The notes beneath the pieces were generated by a model. That model searched no databases, was not told the origin of the DNA, and worked only from the letters and a program-made list of their open reading frames with translations. Of a stretch of DNA of 64,000 bases, positions 43,737 to 52,726 are shown piece by piece. A program made the translations under genes and the position numbers. Every line of letters starts with the position of its first letter. Positions within the stretch are counted from its first letter, which is position 1. The stretch lies in contig NZ_JABBFX010000001.1 of the NCBI RefSeq assembly GCF_012927085.1, forward strand, positions 1,860,001 through 1,924,000, given 5' to 3'. This DNA comes from Ramlibacter agri. Its GTDB lineage: Bacteria > Pseudomonadota > Gammaproteobacteria > Burkholderiales > Burkholderiaceae_C.

Positions 43737-44584
43737 CGGATGCGATCGGCCAGCAGGTCCCACACCGGCACCAGGTCGGCGGGGAGGGGCGGCAGCTTGC
43801 CGAGGTCGGTGTGGCTTTCGTCGGGGCTGTGGAAATCGCTGCCGCGCGAGGCCGCCAGGCCGAATTCGCGGGCGGTGCCGGCGTACTTGTTCGCTTCGGC
43901 CGTCGTGTGGCTGCCGGTCACCACCTCCACCCCGCGGCCGCCGTGGGCCTTGAACTCGGTGAAGAGGGCGTACTCCTCGTTGGCGGTGAACCGGTAGCGC
44001 GCCGGGTGCGCGATGACGGCCACGCCGCCAGCGGCGGTGATCCACTGCACGGCGTCCTTCAGGTTCGCCCAGCGGTGCGGCACGAAGCCGGGCTTGCCTT
44101 CGGTGAGGAAGCGGCGGAACACCTCGTTGGTGTCCTTGCAGATGCCGGCTTCGACCAGGTAGCGGGCGAAGTGGGTGCGCGAGATCAGGTCCGGGTTGCC
44201 CACGTACTTGAGCGCGCCTTCGTAGGCGTTCGGGATGCCCGCCTGCGCCAGGCCGGCGGAAATTTCCTGCGCGCGGCCGCCGCGGCCGCCGCGCGTCTGC
44301 TGCAGCCCGCGCTGCATCTCCGCGTCGTCCGGATCGAAGCCGAGGCCGACGATGTGCACCGTCTCGCCGGCGAAGGTGACCGAGATCTCGGTGCCGGTGA
44401 GGTAGCGCATGCCCTTGGCGTGGGCGGCGGCGGCAGCGCGGTGCTGGCCGCCGATTTCGTCGTGGTCCGTCAGCGCCCACAGCTCCACGCCGTTGGCGGC
44501 GGCGCGCGCGGCCAGTTCTTCCGGGGTCAGGGTGCCGTCGGAAACAACGGAGTGGCAGTGCAGGTCGGCGTTGAGGGGGGACAC
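43733..44584 (-). CDS. rnm: PHP-domain phosphoesterase (RNase AM / YciV-like)
   Basis: 283 residues from GTG 44584. NADLHCHSVVSDGTL holds the HxH motif, ALTDHDEIGG the second motif, VAVIAHPARYRF the third and GSDFHSPDE the last, so the trinuclear metal site looks complete. E. coli RNase AM (YciV/TrpH) trims 5' ends of rRNA and hydrolyses 3',5'-bisphosphonucleotides; the yciO neighbour supports orthology. A TAAAAT hexamer (44596-44591) stands 6 nt before the GTG, implying a leaderless mRNA. Confidence 0.88.
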   Translation of the reverse strand: MSPLNADLHCHSVVSDGTLTPEELAARAAANGVELWALTDHDEIGGQHRAAAAAHAKGMRYLTGTEISVTFAGETVHIVGLGFDPDDAEMQRGLQQTRGGRGGRAQEISAGLAQAGIPNAYEGALKYVGNPDLISRTHFARYLVEAGICKDTNEVFRRFLTEGKPGFVPHRWANLKDAVQWITAAGGVAVIAHPARYRFTANEEYALFTEFKAHGGRGVEVVTGSHTTAEANKYAGTAREFGLAASRGSDFHSPDESHTDLGKLPPLPADLVPVWDLLADRIR

Positions 44585-44670
44585 GCTCCCATTTTACCGG
44601 CGGGGTGGCATCCGCGCAGGAGCCGGGTCTTCGCCAGCCCGGCCCGGAGCGGATGCTGGTTCAGGTTCGC

Positions 44671-44712
44671 AAATGTAGAACGGTTGCTCCCATTTGTGGA
44701 ACGGACTATCAT
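44671..44712 (+). promoter_or_regulatory. Sigma70 promoter flanked by a direct repeat
   Basis: TTGCTC (44684-44689), 17 bp, TATCAT (44707-44712); ATG 44721 is only 8 nt downstream, so the transcript is nearly leaderless. AAATGTAGAACGG (44671-44683) and ATTTGTGGAACGG (44692-44704) match at 10 of 13 positions and are 21 bp apart, two helical turns: a likely regulator site covering the promoter. Confidence 0.65.
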
Positions 44713-44720
44713 CGCCGGCC

Positions 44721-45653
44721 ATGAAGACCCCCACCCGCCCCTATCGCATCGGGCTGATCCACTACGTGCCGCTGGGCGACCCCTTCGTGAACACGGAAGA
44801 CGTCGCCGATTTCAAGGCCGCGATGGCGCGGCTGGGCTACGAGGAAGGCCGTGACGTCGTGTACGACGAGCGCTATGGCCAACGCGACAAGGCACTGACC
44901 TGGCAACAGGTCCGGGAGATGCTGGCGGCCGGCCCGGACCTGGTCTGTTCCTTCCTGACCAATCCCAACATCGCGCTCAAGGAAACGATGGCCGCCACGG
45001 GCAAGGCGGTGCCCGTCATCTGCTGGGCGACCGACATGGTGGAAGCCGGGCTCATCGAAAGCCACCGGCGCCCGGGCGGCCATTTCACCGGCTTCACCTA
45101 CGAGCCCTACAACCAGTGGACGAAGGTGCGGCTGCTCAAGCTGGCCGTCGCTGGACTGAAGCGAATCGGCCATCTCTACAACCCGAGCTATTCGCCGGCC
45201 CCGGCGGTGCTGCGCGACCTGCGCGAGGCCGCCGAGGCCATGGCGCTGGAGTTCGGCGTCTACGAAGCCACGCAAGTGGAGCAATTGCAGCCTGCCATCG
45301 ATGCCATGCGCCGCGATGGCTGTGGCGGCGCCGTCGTCGGCCCGCACGAATTCTTCAACCGCAATGGCGAGCACCTGGGGCGCATGTTCCTGGCCGCGGG
45401 CATTGCCGCCGTCGGCAACCAGCTGTCCATTGCCCGCGGCGGCGGGCTCGCCGCCTTCAATGCGCCCAAGAAGCGCGGCTGGCCGATGATGGCGCAGGTG
45501 GCGGAACGCATCCTGCAAGGGGCCTCACCGGCGGAGATCCCGGTCGACCGGTCCCTGAAAGGGCCGATGACGATCAACCTGCGGTCCGCGCGCGCGCTGG
45601 GCCTGGCACTCCCCGCCAGCCTGGTCGACGAGGCCGACGCACTCATCGAGTGA
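44721..45653 (+). CDS. ABC-transporter substrate-binding-like protein without signal peptide
   Basis: 310 residues of the ABC_sub_bind (PF04392) type: YRIGLIHYVPLGDPF at the first strand, GYEEGRDVVYDERYGQRD, PDLVCSFLTNPN and GHFTGFTYEPYNQW are family patterns. The first beta strand starts at residue 8 and no signal peptide or lipobox is present, also not in the short upstream in-frame extension, so the protein should be cytoplasmic; members of this family are normally exported. No permease or ATPase gene is adjacent. A Bug receptor gene follows after 13 bp. Confidence 0.82.
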   Translation: MKTPTRPYRIGLIHYVPLGDPFVNTEDVADFKAAMARLGYEEGRDVVYDERYGQRDKALTWQQVREMLAAGPDLVCSFLTNPNIALKETMAATGKAVPVICWATDMVEAGLIESHRRPGGHFTGFTYEPYNQWTKVRLLKLAVAGLKRIGHLYNPSYSPAPAVLRDLREAAEAMALEFGVYEATQVEQLQPAIDAMRRDGCGGAVVGPHEFFNRNGEHLGRMFLAAGIAAVGNQLSIARGGGLAAFNAPKKRGWPMMAQVAERILQGASPAEIPVDRSLKGPMTINLRSARALGLALPASLVDEADALIE

Positions 45654-45666
45654 TTCACAAGGAACG

Positions 45667-46647
45667 ATGATGGATTTCTTCAGGCAATCGCATGTTGTGC
45701 CCGGCGTGGCCCTGGTGCTGGCCCTGGCGTCGCCGGGCGCTGCAGGGGCGGAAGAATGGCCGGCGCGGCCGGTGCACGTCGTCGTCAACTATCCGGCCGG
45801 CGGCAGCAGCGACGCCCTGACGCGGGTCGCGCTGGCCAAGGCCAACGAGACGCTGGGCACGTCCGTCGTGATCGAGAACCGGCCGGGCGCCAACGGCAAC
45901 ATCGGCGTGTCGTACGTGGCGAAGGCCAAGGCCGACGGCTACACGCTGTCGGCGAGCGGGCTCTCGGGCATCATCAATTCCTACCTCTACGCGAAGCTCG
46001 ACTACCGGTTCCAGCGTGACTTCGTGCCGGTGGCGATGATCGGCCGCAACCCGGGCGTCCTGATCGTCAACAAGTCGCTGCCGGTCCACAACGTCAAGGA
46101 ACTGATCGCCTACGGCAAGAGCGTGCCTGGCGGCCTGACCTTCGCCTCCGGCGGCGCGGGTTCCAGCCCGCACCTGAACGGCGAAATCTTCCGGCAGGCG
46201 ACCGGCACGCCCATGCGGCACGTGCCCTACCGCGGAGAGGGACCGGCCGTGACCGACCTGATCGGCGGCCAGGTGCAGGTGATGTTCGCCGTGCTGGCGA
46301 CGGCCAAGCCGCTGATCGACAAGGGCCTGGTGCGGGCGCTGGCCGTCACCTCACCGAACCGGGCGGAAGCCTTGCCGGAGTTGCCGACCTTGAAGGAATC
46401 CGGCATCGGCTTCGGCGTCTACTCGTGGCTGGCGGTCTTCGCGCCCCGGGACACGCCCGAGCCGGTGCTGGAACGCCTGAACCTGGCTATCCGCAAGTCG
46501 CTGGCCGACCCCGAGGTGAAGAAGCGCGTGACGGAGATGGGCGCCGAGACCATCGACATGTCGCTGCCGGAGCTGCGCGACTACGTCCGCAGCGAAGACA
46601 GCTACTGGCGCGAGACGCTGAAGAAGGTCGACGTCCAGATGAACTAG
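45667..46647 (+). CDS. Bug-type periplasmic receptor
   Basis: 326 residues with a signal peptide (cleavage near GAAGAEE). PVHVVVNYPAGGSSDALTR, VVIENRPGANGNIGV and PVPYRGEGPAVTDLIGGQVQ (as MRHVPYRGEGPA) are Bug motifs. AAGGAACG precedes the ATG pair at 45667/45670. It is 13 bp behind the signal-less binding protein gene and probably in its transcript. No TctAB permease in the window. Confidence 0.92.
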   Translation: MMDFFRQSHVVPGVALVLALASPGAAGAEEWPARPVHVVVNYPAGGSSDALTRVALAKANETLGTSVVIENRPGANGNIGVSYVAKAKADGYTLSASGLSGIINSYLYAKLDYRFQRDFVPVAMIGRNPGVLIVNKSLPVHNVKELIAYGKSVPGGLTFASGGAGSSPHLNGEIFRQATGTPMRHVPYRGEGPAVTDLIGGQVQVMFAVLATAKPLIDKGLVRALAVTSPNRAEALPELPTLKESGIGFGVYSWLAVFAPRDTPEPVLERLNLAIRKSLADPEVKKRVTEMGAETIDMSLPELRDYVRSEDSYWRETLKKVDVQMN

Positions 46648-46687
46648 GTGTTGGCAGGGGTGCCGCGGTCTGGTCCACTTGCGTCCC

Positions 46688-47359
46688 ATGATCACCGTCC
46701 ACCACCTGAACAACTCGAGATCGCAGCGCGTGCTGTGGCTGCTGGAAGAACTGGAACTGCCGTACGAGGTGCGCTTCTACGAGCGCGACCCGCAGACGCT
46801 GCTGGCGCCGCCGGAGTTGCGCAAGGTGCATCCGCTGGGGAAGTCGCCGGTGATCACCGATGGCGAGCTGACGCTGGCCGAATCCGGCGCGATCCTCGAA
46901 TACCTGGTGGAGCGCCATGGCGCGGGCCGGTTCGCGCCCGCGGCGGGCACGCCGGAGCGCATCCGCTACACCTACTGGATGCATTACGCGGAGGGCTCGC
47001 TGATGCCGCCGCTGCTGCTGAAGCTGGTGTTCGACCGCATCGGGCGGGCGAAGATGCCTTTCCTGGCGCGGCCGGTGGCGCGCGGCATCGCGGAGAAGGC
47101 CCGCGGCGGCTTCGTGCAGCCGCAGATCGACCGCCACCTGGCCTACCTGGAAGGCGAACTGGCCGGCCGCGACTGGTTTGCCGGCGACAGCCTCACGGCC
47201 GCCGACATCCAGATGAGTTTTCCGCTGGAGGCGGCGCAGGCGCGCGGCGGGCTGGACCAGCGCCATCCGAACCTGCTGGCTTTTCTTTCGCGCTGCCACG
47301 CACGGCCGGCGTATGAACGGGCCCTCGCGAAGGGCGGCCCGTTCGACGTCGTGGGGTGA
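46688..47359 (+). CDS. Glutathione S-transferase family protein
   Basis: 223 residues. The thioredoxin-like N-terminal domain has the GST active-site stretch HHLNNSRSQRVLWLLEEL (Ser of NSRS as candidate) and the cis-Pro/glutathione-binding KSPVITDGELTLAESGAI. The helical C-terminal domain has WFAGDSLTAADIQMSFPLEA. Possible detoxification or isomerase role; substrate unknown. The 3' gap to the convergent pcp gene is 28 bp and is filled by hairpin copy 2. Confidence 0.9.
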   Translation: MITVHHLNNSRSQRVLWLLEELELPYEVRFYERDPQTLLAPPELRKVHPLGKSPVITDGELTLAESGAILEYLVERHGAGRFAPAAGTPERIRYTYWMHYAEGSLMPPLLLKLVFDRIGRAKMPFLARPVARGIAEKARGGFVQPQIDRHLAYLEGELAGRDWFAGDSLTAADIQMSFPLEAAQARGGLDQRHPNLLAFLSRCHARPAYERALAKGGPFDVVG

Positions 47360-47364
47360 GCGCA

Positions 47365-47387
47365 GGTGCGCAGCGGAGCTGCGCACC
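47365..47387. repeat. GGTGCGC hairpin repeat, copy 2
   Basis: GGTGCGCAGC, loop GGA, GCTGCGCACC: a perfect 10-bp stem. It occupies nearly all of the 28-bp gap between the convergent GST and pcp genes and touches the pcp stop codon. Confidence 0.8.
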
Positions 47388-48056
47388 CTAGGAAAGCGCG
47401 CCAGCCTCTTTCCGGATGTCGTGCTCGGTCGTCAAAGCCACCTCGATCGCCAGTTCGAGGCCCTGCACGATCTGGTCCACATGCATCGACGGCTGCCCCT
47501 GTTCCGGCAGGAAGGGCACGTGGACCAGGCCGCCGCGCACGCCCTGCCAGGCCGGCTGGGCCAGCAGGTGCATCAGACCGTAAAAGACGTGGTTGCAGAC
47601 GAAGGTGCCGGCGGTCTGCGAAACCTCGGCGTTGATCCCGGCGTCCAGCAGCGCCTTCAGCATCGCCTTGATCGGCAGCCCGGTGAAATAGGCGGCGGGC
47701 CCGCCCTCGACGATCGCCGTGTCCACCGGCTGCGCGCCGGCGTTGTCGGCGATCCGCGCATCGTTGACGTTGATCGCCACCCGTTCCAGTGAAAGGGCGC
47801 CGCGGCCGCCGGCCTGGCCGGTGCAGACCACCAGGCGCGGCCGGTGCTGCTCCATCAGCACGCGCAGCCTCTGCAATGACTGTCCGAACACCGTGGGCAC
47901 TTCGGCGCCGACGATGCGGTGGCCGGCGATTGTGCGACCATCCAGCGCCTGCACAGCCTGCCAGCTGGGGTTGACGGCGCTCCCGCCGAAGGGATCGAAA
48001 CCGGTAACCAGTACGGATGGCGGACTACGCAAGGCCGGGCTCGGTGTACTTACCAT
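47388..48056 (-). CDS. pcp: Pyrrolidone-carboxylate peptidase (pyroglutamyl peptidase I)
   Basis: 222 residues of the C15 cysteine peptidase family. [18 protein letters not shown] is the typical N-terminus, [20 protein letters not shown] carries the catalytic Glu, [14 protein letters not shown] the catalytic Cys and [12 protein letters not shown] the catalytic His. It removes N-terminal pyroglutamate from peptides in the cytoplasm. It is divergent from the YpfJ-type metallopeptidase gene with a 28-bp gap. Confidence 0.93.
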   Translation of the reverse strand: MVSTPSPALRSPPSVLVTGFDPFGGSAVNPSWQAVQALDGRTIAGHRIVGAEVPTVFGQSLQRLRVLMEQHRPRLVVCTGQAGGRGALSLERVAINVNDARIADNAGAQPVDTAIVEGGPAAYFTGLPIKAMLKALLDAGINAEVSQTAGTFVCNHVFYGLMHLLAQPAWQGVRGGLVHVPFLPEQGQPSMHVDQIVQGLELAIEVALTTEHDIRKEAGALS

Positions 48057-48084
48057 CGACTCACTCTACAGCAGGGGAACGGAA

Positions 48085-48969
48085 ATGCGCTGGGAAGGCA
48101 ACCGCGAATCATCGAACGTCGAAGACTACCGCGACTCCTCCGGGGGCGGCGGCGGTGGCGGCTTCGGCATCGGTACGGGCGCGATCGGCATCGGCACGAT
48201 CGTCGTCGCCCTCATCGGCGGGGCGGTGCTGGGCGTGAATCCGCTGACCCTGCTGTCCATGCTCAGTGGCGGCGGCCAGCAGGCGCAGGTGCAGCACCAG
48301 GGTCCGGCCCATCCGCCGCCGGCCAACGACCAGCAGGCCAAATTCGTCAGCACCGTGCTGGCGGACACCGAAGACGTGTGGACCGAACTGTTCCGCCAGG
48401 GCGGCGCCACCTATCACCCGCCGAAGCTCGTGCTGTACCGCGGCGCGATCCGCACCGGCTGCGGCGCTGGCCAGGCGGCGATGGGCCCCTTCTACTGCCC
48501 CGCGGACCAGAAGGTCTACATCGACCTGAGCTTCTACGACACGCTGAAGAACCGCCTGGGCGCGCCCGGCGACTTCGCGCAGGCCTACGTGATCGCGCAC
48601 GAGGTGGGCCACCACGTGCAGAACGAACTGGGCATCACCGGCAAGGTGGACCGCGCGCGGCAGCGCCAGACCGAAGCCCAGGCCAACGCGATGAGCGTGC
48701 GCGTGGAACTGCAGGCCGACTGCCTGGCCGGCGTGTGGGGCCACCATGCCCAGCGCGAGCGCAACATCCTGGAGCAGGGAGACATCGAGGAGGCGATGAA
48801 CGCGGCCAAGCAGATCGGCGACGACGCCCTGCAGCGCAACGCCGGCCGTGCCGTCGTGCCGGAGAGTTTCACCCACGGCACCAGCGCGCAGCGGCAGCAT
48901 TGGTTCGACACCGGCTTCAAGACCGGCAGCGTGAAGGCTTGCGATACTTTCGGCGCCGCACACCCGTAA
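48085..48969 (+). CDS. YpfJ-type neutral zinc metallopeptidase (membrane-anchored)
   Basis: 294 residues from ATG 48085, behind [26 protein letters not shown] plus a glycine-rich stretch and one membrane helix ([20 protein letters not shown]) open the protein, as in KPN_02809/YpfJ. The catalytic domain has [14 protein letters not shown] (HExxH, residues near 171) and the third-ligand Glu in [12 protein letters not shown]. Cys pairs (TGCGAG, FYCPA) suggest a disulphide, so the domain is likely periplasmic. The substrate is unknown. Confidence 0.92.
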   Translation: MRWEGNRESSNVEDYRDSSGGGGGGGFGIGTGAIGIGTIVVALIGGAVLGVNPLTLLSMLSGGGQQAQVQHQGPAHPPPANDQQAKFVSTVLADTEDVWTELFRQGGATYHPPKLVLYRGAIRTGCGAGQAAMGPFYCPADQKVYIDLSFYDTLKNRLGAPGDFAQAYVIAHEVGHHVQNELGITGKVDRARQRQTEAQANAMSVRVELQADCLAGVWGHHAQRERNILEQGDIEEAMNAAKQIGDDALQRNAGRAVVPESFTHGTSAQRQHWFDTGFKTGSVKACDTFGAAHP

Positions 48970-48987
48970 AGAAAGCGTCACGGGAGG

Positions 48988-49032
48988 CCTGCAAACTGTG
49001 CTGAGGCACGGTTTTTGCAGGAATGCGACAAT
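48988..49032 (+). promoter_or_regulatory. Stem-loop and -10 element upstream of rhlE
   Basis: CCTGCAAA (48988-48995) pairs with TTTGCAGG (49014-49021), enclosing a small GTGC/GCAC stem; it is probably the terminator of the peptidase gene. GACAAT (49027-49032) follows, 11 nt before the rhlE ATG, and may be its -10 hexamer. Confidence 0.5.
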
Positions 49033-49043
49033 AGCCGGCTCCG

Positions 49044-50465
49044 ATGTCCGAATCAGCCTTTTCCAAACTCTCCCTCGCCGAACCCCTGGCCCGCGCCGTG
49101 GCCGAAATGGGGTACGAGCAGATGACGCCCATCCAGGCGCAGGCCATCCCCGTGGTGCTCACGGGGAAAGACGTCATGGGCGCGGCCCAGACCGGCACCG
49201 GCAAGACAGCGGCGTTCTCGCTGCCGCTGCTGCAGCGGATGCTGAAGCACGAAAACGCCTCCACCTCGCCGGCGCGGCACCCGGTGCGGGCACTGGTGCT
49301 GCTGCCCACCCGCGAACTGGCGGACCAGGTGGCCCAGCAGGTCAAGCTGTACGCCAAGTACACCAACCTGCGCAGCGCCGTGGTGTTCGGTGGCATGGAC
49401 ATGAAGCCGCAGACGGCGGAACTGAAGCGCGGCGTCGAGGTGCTGGTCGCCACGCCGGGCCGGCTGCTGGATCACATCGAGGCCAAGAACGCCGTCCTGA
49501 ACCAGGTGGAATACGTGGTGCTGGACGAGGCCGACCGCATGCTGGACATCGGCTTCCTGCCGGACCTGCAACGCATCCTGTCGTATCTGCCCAAGCAGCG
49601 CACCACGCTGCTGTTCTCGGCCACCTTCTCGCCCGAGATCAAGCGGCTGGCCAACAGCTACCTGCAGGACCCGGTGACCATCGAGGTGTCGAAGCCGAAC
49701 GCCACGGCCTCCACCGTCGAACAGCATTTCTTCAGCGTCACGGACGATGACAAGCGGCGCGCGATCAAGCAGATCGTGCGCCAGCGCGGGATCACCCAGG
49801 CCTTCGTGTTCGTCAACAGCAAGCTCGGTTGCGCGCGCCTTGCCCGCACGCTGGAGCGCGAGGGCCTGAAGACCACCGCGCTGCACGGCGACAAGAGCCA
49901 GGACGAGCGCCTGAAGTCGCTGGACGCCTTCAAGAAGGGCGAAGTCGACCTGCTGGTGGCGACCGACGTCGCCGCCCGCGGCCTGGACATCAAGGACGTG
50001 CCGGCGGTGTTCAACTTCGACGTGCCGTTCAACCCTGAGGACTACGTGCACCGCATCGGCCGCACCGGCCGCGCCGGCGCTTCGGGCCTGGCGGTGACGC
50101 TGGTGGCGCCTGGCGACCAGCGCCTGATGGCCGATCTCGAGAAGCTGTTGAAGCGCAAGGTCGAGATCGAGCCGATGGAGTTCGACGACGAGCGCCCGCG
50201 CGGCCGCATCAACGACGGCCGCCGTGCCTGGCGCGAGCGCGACGAGGAAGAGGACCGCCGCGGTTCCTACGAGGAGCGCCGCCGCGAGTCGCGGCCCGCG
50301 TCCGCGCCCAAGGATCCCTTCTTCGACCAGCCCTACGAAGCCCCGGAACGCGAGGCCGCGGCCTCCTGGGACGCCAACACCAAGCCGGCCGGTGGGCGCG
50401 TGTCGTCGAACATCAAGCCGAAGCGCAAGCTGGCGGCGCTGTTCAAGGCGAACACGCCGGCTTGA
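49044..50465 (+). CDS. rhlE: DEAD-box RNA helicase, RhlE-like
   Basis: 473 residues. Q motif MTPIQAQAIP, motif I AQTGTGKTA, Ia PTRELADQ, Ib TPGRLLDH, motif II DEAD, motif III SAT, and motif VI HRIGRTGRAG are all present. The C-terminal tail (from about 385) is basic, Arg/Glu-rich (WRERDEEEDRRGSYEERRRE) and ends KPKRKLAALFKANTPA, typical of RhlE proteins that act in ribosome assembly and RNA decay. The start lacks a ribosome site. Confidence 0.94.
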   Translation: MSESAFSKLSLAEPLARAVAEMGYEQMTPIQAQAIPVVLTGKDVMGAAQTGTGKTAAFSLPLLQRMLKHENASTSPARHPVRALVLLPTRELADQVAQQVKLYAKYTNLRSAVVFGGMDMKPQTAELKRGVEVLVATPGRLLDHIEAKNAVLNQVEYVVLDEADRMLDIGFLPDLQRILSYLPKQRTTLLFSATFSPEIKRLANSYLQDPVTIEVSKPNATASTVEQHFFSVTDDDKRRAIKQIVRQRGITQAFVFVNSKLGCARLARTLEREGLKTTALHGDKSQDERLKSLDAFKKGEVDLLVATDVAARGLDIKDVPAVFNFDVPFNPEDYVHRIGRTGRAGASGLAVTLVAPGDQRLMADLEKLLKRKVEIEPMEFDDERPRGRINDGRRAWRERDEEEDRRGSYEERRRESRPASAPKDPFFDQPYEAPEREAAASWDANTKPAGGRVSSNIKPKRKLAALFKANTPA

Positions 50466-50467
50466 CT

Positions 50468-50498
50468 CTGGGTCATCCCCGCGCAGACGGGGACCCAG
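50468..50498. repeat. GGTCATCCCCGCG-type palindromic repeat
   Basis: CTGGGTC...GACCCAG with an inner CCCG...CGGG stem, located between the convergent rhlE and apaH genes. This 'GGGTC-CCCGC-GCGGGGATGAC' palindrome is a widely dispersed intergenic repeat of proteobacteria. It probably also stops transcription from both sides. Only this copy was seen in the window. Confidence 0.7.
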
Positions 50499-50502
50499 GG
50501 CA

Positions 50503-51333
50503 TCAGTCTCCCGGCGCCTGCGCCTGCTCGCACTTCTCCTGGATCAGCTCGTGGCGGCCATCCGCTGCGAGCTTCAGCGTGCTCAGGCACCCGCCCCACA
50601 CGCAGCCCGTATCCAGCGCGATGATGTTGTCGCGCCGCAGGTAGCCCAGCGTCGACCAGTGCCCGAAGGCGATGGTGACGTTGGCCGTCTGGCGATCCGG
50701 CACGTCGAACCACGGCAGCAGCCCCGGCGGCGCCTTGTGCAGGCCGCCCGAGGCGCGCAGGTCCATCGCCCCTTCCGGCGTGCAGAAGCGCAGCCGCGTC
50801 AGCGCGTTCACGATCACCCGCAGCCGCTCGAAGCCCGTGAGCTGGTCGTCCCAGCGGTCCGGCTGGTTGCCGTACATGTGGGAAAGGAAGTCGCCCAGCG
50901 CCGGCCCGCGCAGCACGCGCTCCACCTCGCCGGCCAGCGCCAGCGACTGCTTCAAATCCCAGGACGGCAGCACGCCGCCGTGCACCATCAGGATGCCGTG
51001 GGCGTGGATCGCCATGGCGCGATGGCGCAGCCAATCCAGCATGGCGTCGCGGTCAGCCGCCTGCAGGATCTCGTCCATCGTGTCGTTGCGGTGCGGCGCG
51101 CGGTCGCCGTGCGCGATCGCCAGCAGGCTCAGGTCGTGGTTGCCCAGCAGGCATTGCGCCGCGTCGCCGTAGCCCATCAGCCGGCGCAGTACGGCGGCCG
51201 AAGCCGGCCCGCGGTTCACGAGGTCGCCCAGCAGGTAGAGCGTGTCGCGGCTGGCCGAGAAGCCGATCTTCGCCAGCAGCCGCGCAAGCGGTGCGTCGCA
51301 ACCCTGGAGGTCGCCAATCAGGTAGTTCGCCAT
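50503..51333 (-). CDS. apaH: Symmetrical bis(5'-nucleosyl)-tetraphosphatase
   Basis: 276 residues from ATG 51333. The metallophosphatase motifs are in order: YLIGDLQGCDAPL, LYLLGDLVNRGPAS, LLGNHDLSLLAI and LMVHGGVLPSW; GHWSTLGYL and IALDTGCVWGGCL close the fold. It cleaves Ap4A and related nucleotides, and can remove Np4 caps from RNA. It is divergent from the CNNM-type gene (68-bp gap). The start has no ribosome site; a longer frame upstream is unlikely. Confidence 0.94.
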   Translation of the reverse strand: MANYLIGDLQGCDAPLARLLAKIGFSASRDTLYLLGDLVNRGPASAAVLRRLMGYGDAAQCLLGNHDLSLLAIAHGDRAPHRNDTMDEILQAADRDAMLDWLRHRAMAIHAHGILMVHGGVLPSWDLKQSLALAGEVERVLRGPALGDFLSHMYGNQPDRWDDQLTGFERLRVIVNALTRLRFCTPEGAMDLRASGGLHKAPPGLLPWFDVPDRQTANVTIAFGHWSTLGYLRRDNIIALDTGCVWGGCLSTLKLAADGRHELIQEKCEQAQAPGD

Positions 51334-51401
51334 CGGTATGCGCCGCCCCGTCCAGCGGCAGGGCTGCGGTAAAGTCCCAACGTTCCATTCTGTCGCCATT
51401 C

Positions 51402-52709
51402 ATGGATTTCCTGCTCATTGCGTTCCTGACGGTTGTCAACGGCCTGTTCGCCATGTCCGAGATGGCGCTCGCCTCCAGCCGGCGGGCGCGGCTGGGCGCC
51501 ATGGCCGAATCCGGTGACAAGGGCGCCGAGGCCGCGCTGCAGCTGCTGGACCGCCCGACCCAGTTCCTTTCGACCGTGCAGGTGGGCATCACGTCCATCG
51601 GCATCCTCAACGGCATCATCGGCGAGGCGGCCTTCAGCGCCGAACTCGCCACCTGGCTGCAGGCGCACGGCGTGCCGGCGCGCACGGCCGGCTGGCTGGC
51701 CACGGCCATCGTGGTGGCGGCGATCACCTACGTCACCATCCTGCTGGGCGAGCTGGTGCCCAAGCGCATCGGCCAGCTCTATCCGGAGACCGTGGCGCGC
51801 TGGGCCGCGCGCCCCATGCGCTTCCTGGCCAAGGCCGCCGGTCCTTTCGTGAAGCTGCTGTCGGCGTCGACCCAGGCCATCCTGAAGATCCTGGCCATCG
51901 ACACCGACACCAAGCGCGGCATGACCGAGGAGGAGATCGCCCACAGCCTGGAAGAGGGCGTGGACGCCGGCGTCATCGAGCAGCACGAGCACCAGATGGT
52001 GCGCAACGTGTTCCACCTCGACGACCGGCCGCTCACCTCGATGATGGTGCCGCGCCTGGACGTGAAGTGGCTCGATGCGTCGCTGTCCGTGCGCGACTGC
52101 CTCAAGCGCGCGGGCCAGGACGAGCCGCACAGCTGGTATCCCGTGTGCCGCAATTCGCTGGATGACGTCGTCGGCGTGATCAGCGTCGCACGGCTGCTCG
52201 CGCAGGGCCTGGACCACGACGGCCCGGTCGAGCCGCACGTGCAGCCGGCGCGCTTCGTGCCGGAGACCTTGAGCGGCATGGAACTGCTGGAGCACTTCCG
52301 CACCGAGGCCGCGCGCATCGTGTTCGTGGTGGACGAATACGGCGTGGTGCAGGGCCTGCTCACCCCGCACGACCTGCTGGAGGCGATCACCGGCGAACTG
52401 CAGCCCGAGGTGGCCACCGAAGGCTGGGCGACGCAGCGCGAGGACGGCTCCTGGCTGCTCGATGGCCTCATGCCCATCTCCGAACTGAAGGCGCGGCTGG
52501 ACATCCGCGAGCTGCCGGAAGAGGACAAGGGCCGCTACAACACGCTGGCCGGCCTGCTGATGGCGGTGTCGGGCAGCCTGCCAACGACCGGCGAGCGCAT
52601 CGAGGCAGGCGACTGGGTGTTCGAGGTGGTGGACCTCGACGGCCGCCGCATCGACAAGGTCATGGCCCAGGCCATGCCGCAGAGCGAGCCGGCCGGCGCC
52701 GGCGCTTGA
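51402..52709 (+). CDS. CNNM/CorC-type (hemolysin-like) membrane protein
   Basis: 435 residues. The DUF21/CNNM transmembrane domain at 1-185 has four helices (FLLIAFLTVVNGLFAMSEMA, GITSIGILNGIIGEAAF, GELVPKRIGQLYPETVA). A CBS-domain pair at about 205-330 follows (MMVPRLDVKWLDAS, VVDEYGVVQGLLTPHDLLEA), and a CorC_HlyC domain ends the protein (EEDKGRYNTLAGLLMAVSG). The family is linked to magnesium/cobalt efflux or heavy-ion resistance. Start: ATG 51402, 27 nt after a TAAAGT hexamer. A SapC-family gene follows after 17 bp. Confidence 0.92.
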   Translation: MDFLLIAFLTVVNGLFAMSEMALASSRRARLGAMAESGDKGAEAALQLLDRPTQFLSTVQVGITSIGILNGIIGEAAFSAELATWLQAHGVPARTAGWLATAIVVAAITYVTILLGELVPKRIGQLYPETVARWAARPMRFLAKAAGPFVKLLSASTQAILKILAIDTDTKRGMTEEEIAHSLEEGVDAGVIEQHEHQMVRNVFHLDDRPLTSMMVPRLDVKWLDASLSVRDCLKRAGQDEPHSWYPVCRNSLDDVVGVISVARLLAQGLDHDGPVEPHVQPARFVPETLSGMELLEHFRTEAARIVFVVDEYGVVQGLLTPHDLLEAITGELQPEVATEGWATQREDGSWLLDGLMPISELKARLDIRELPEEDKGRYNTLAGLLMAVSGSLPTTGERIEAGDWVFEVVDLDGRRIDKVMAQAMPQSEPAGAGA

Positions 52710-52726
52710 CGAGAGGGGAACGAGAG

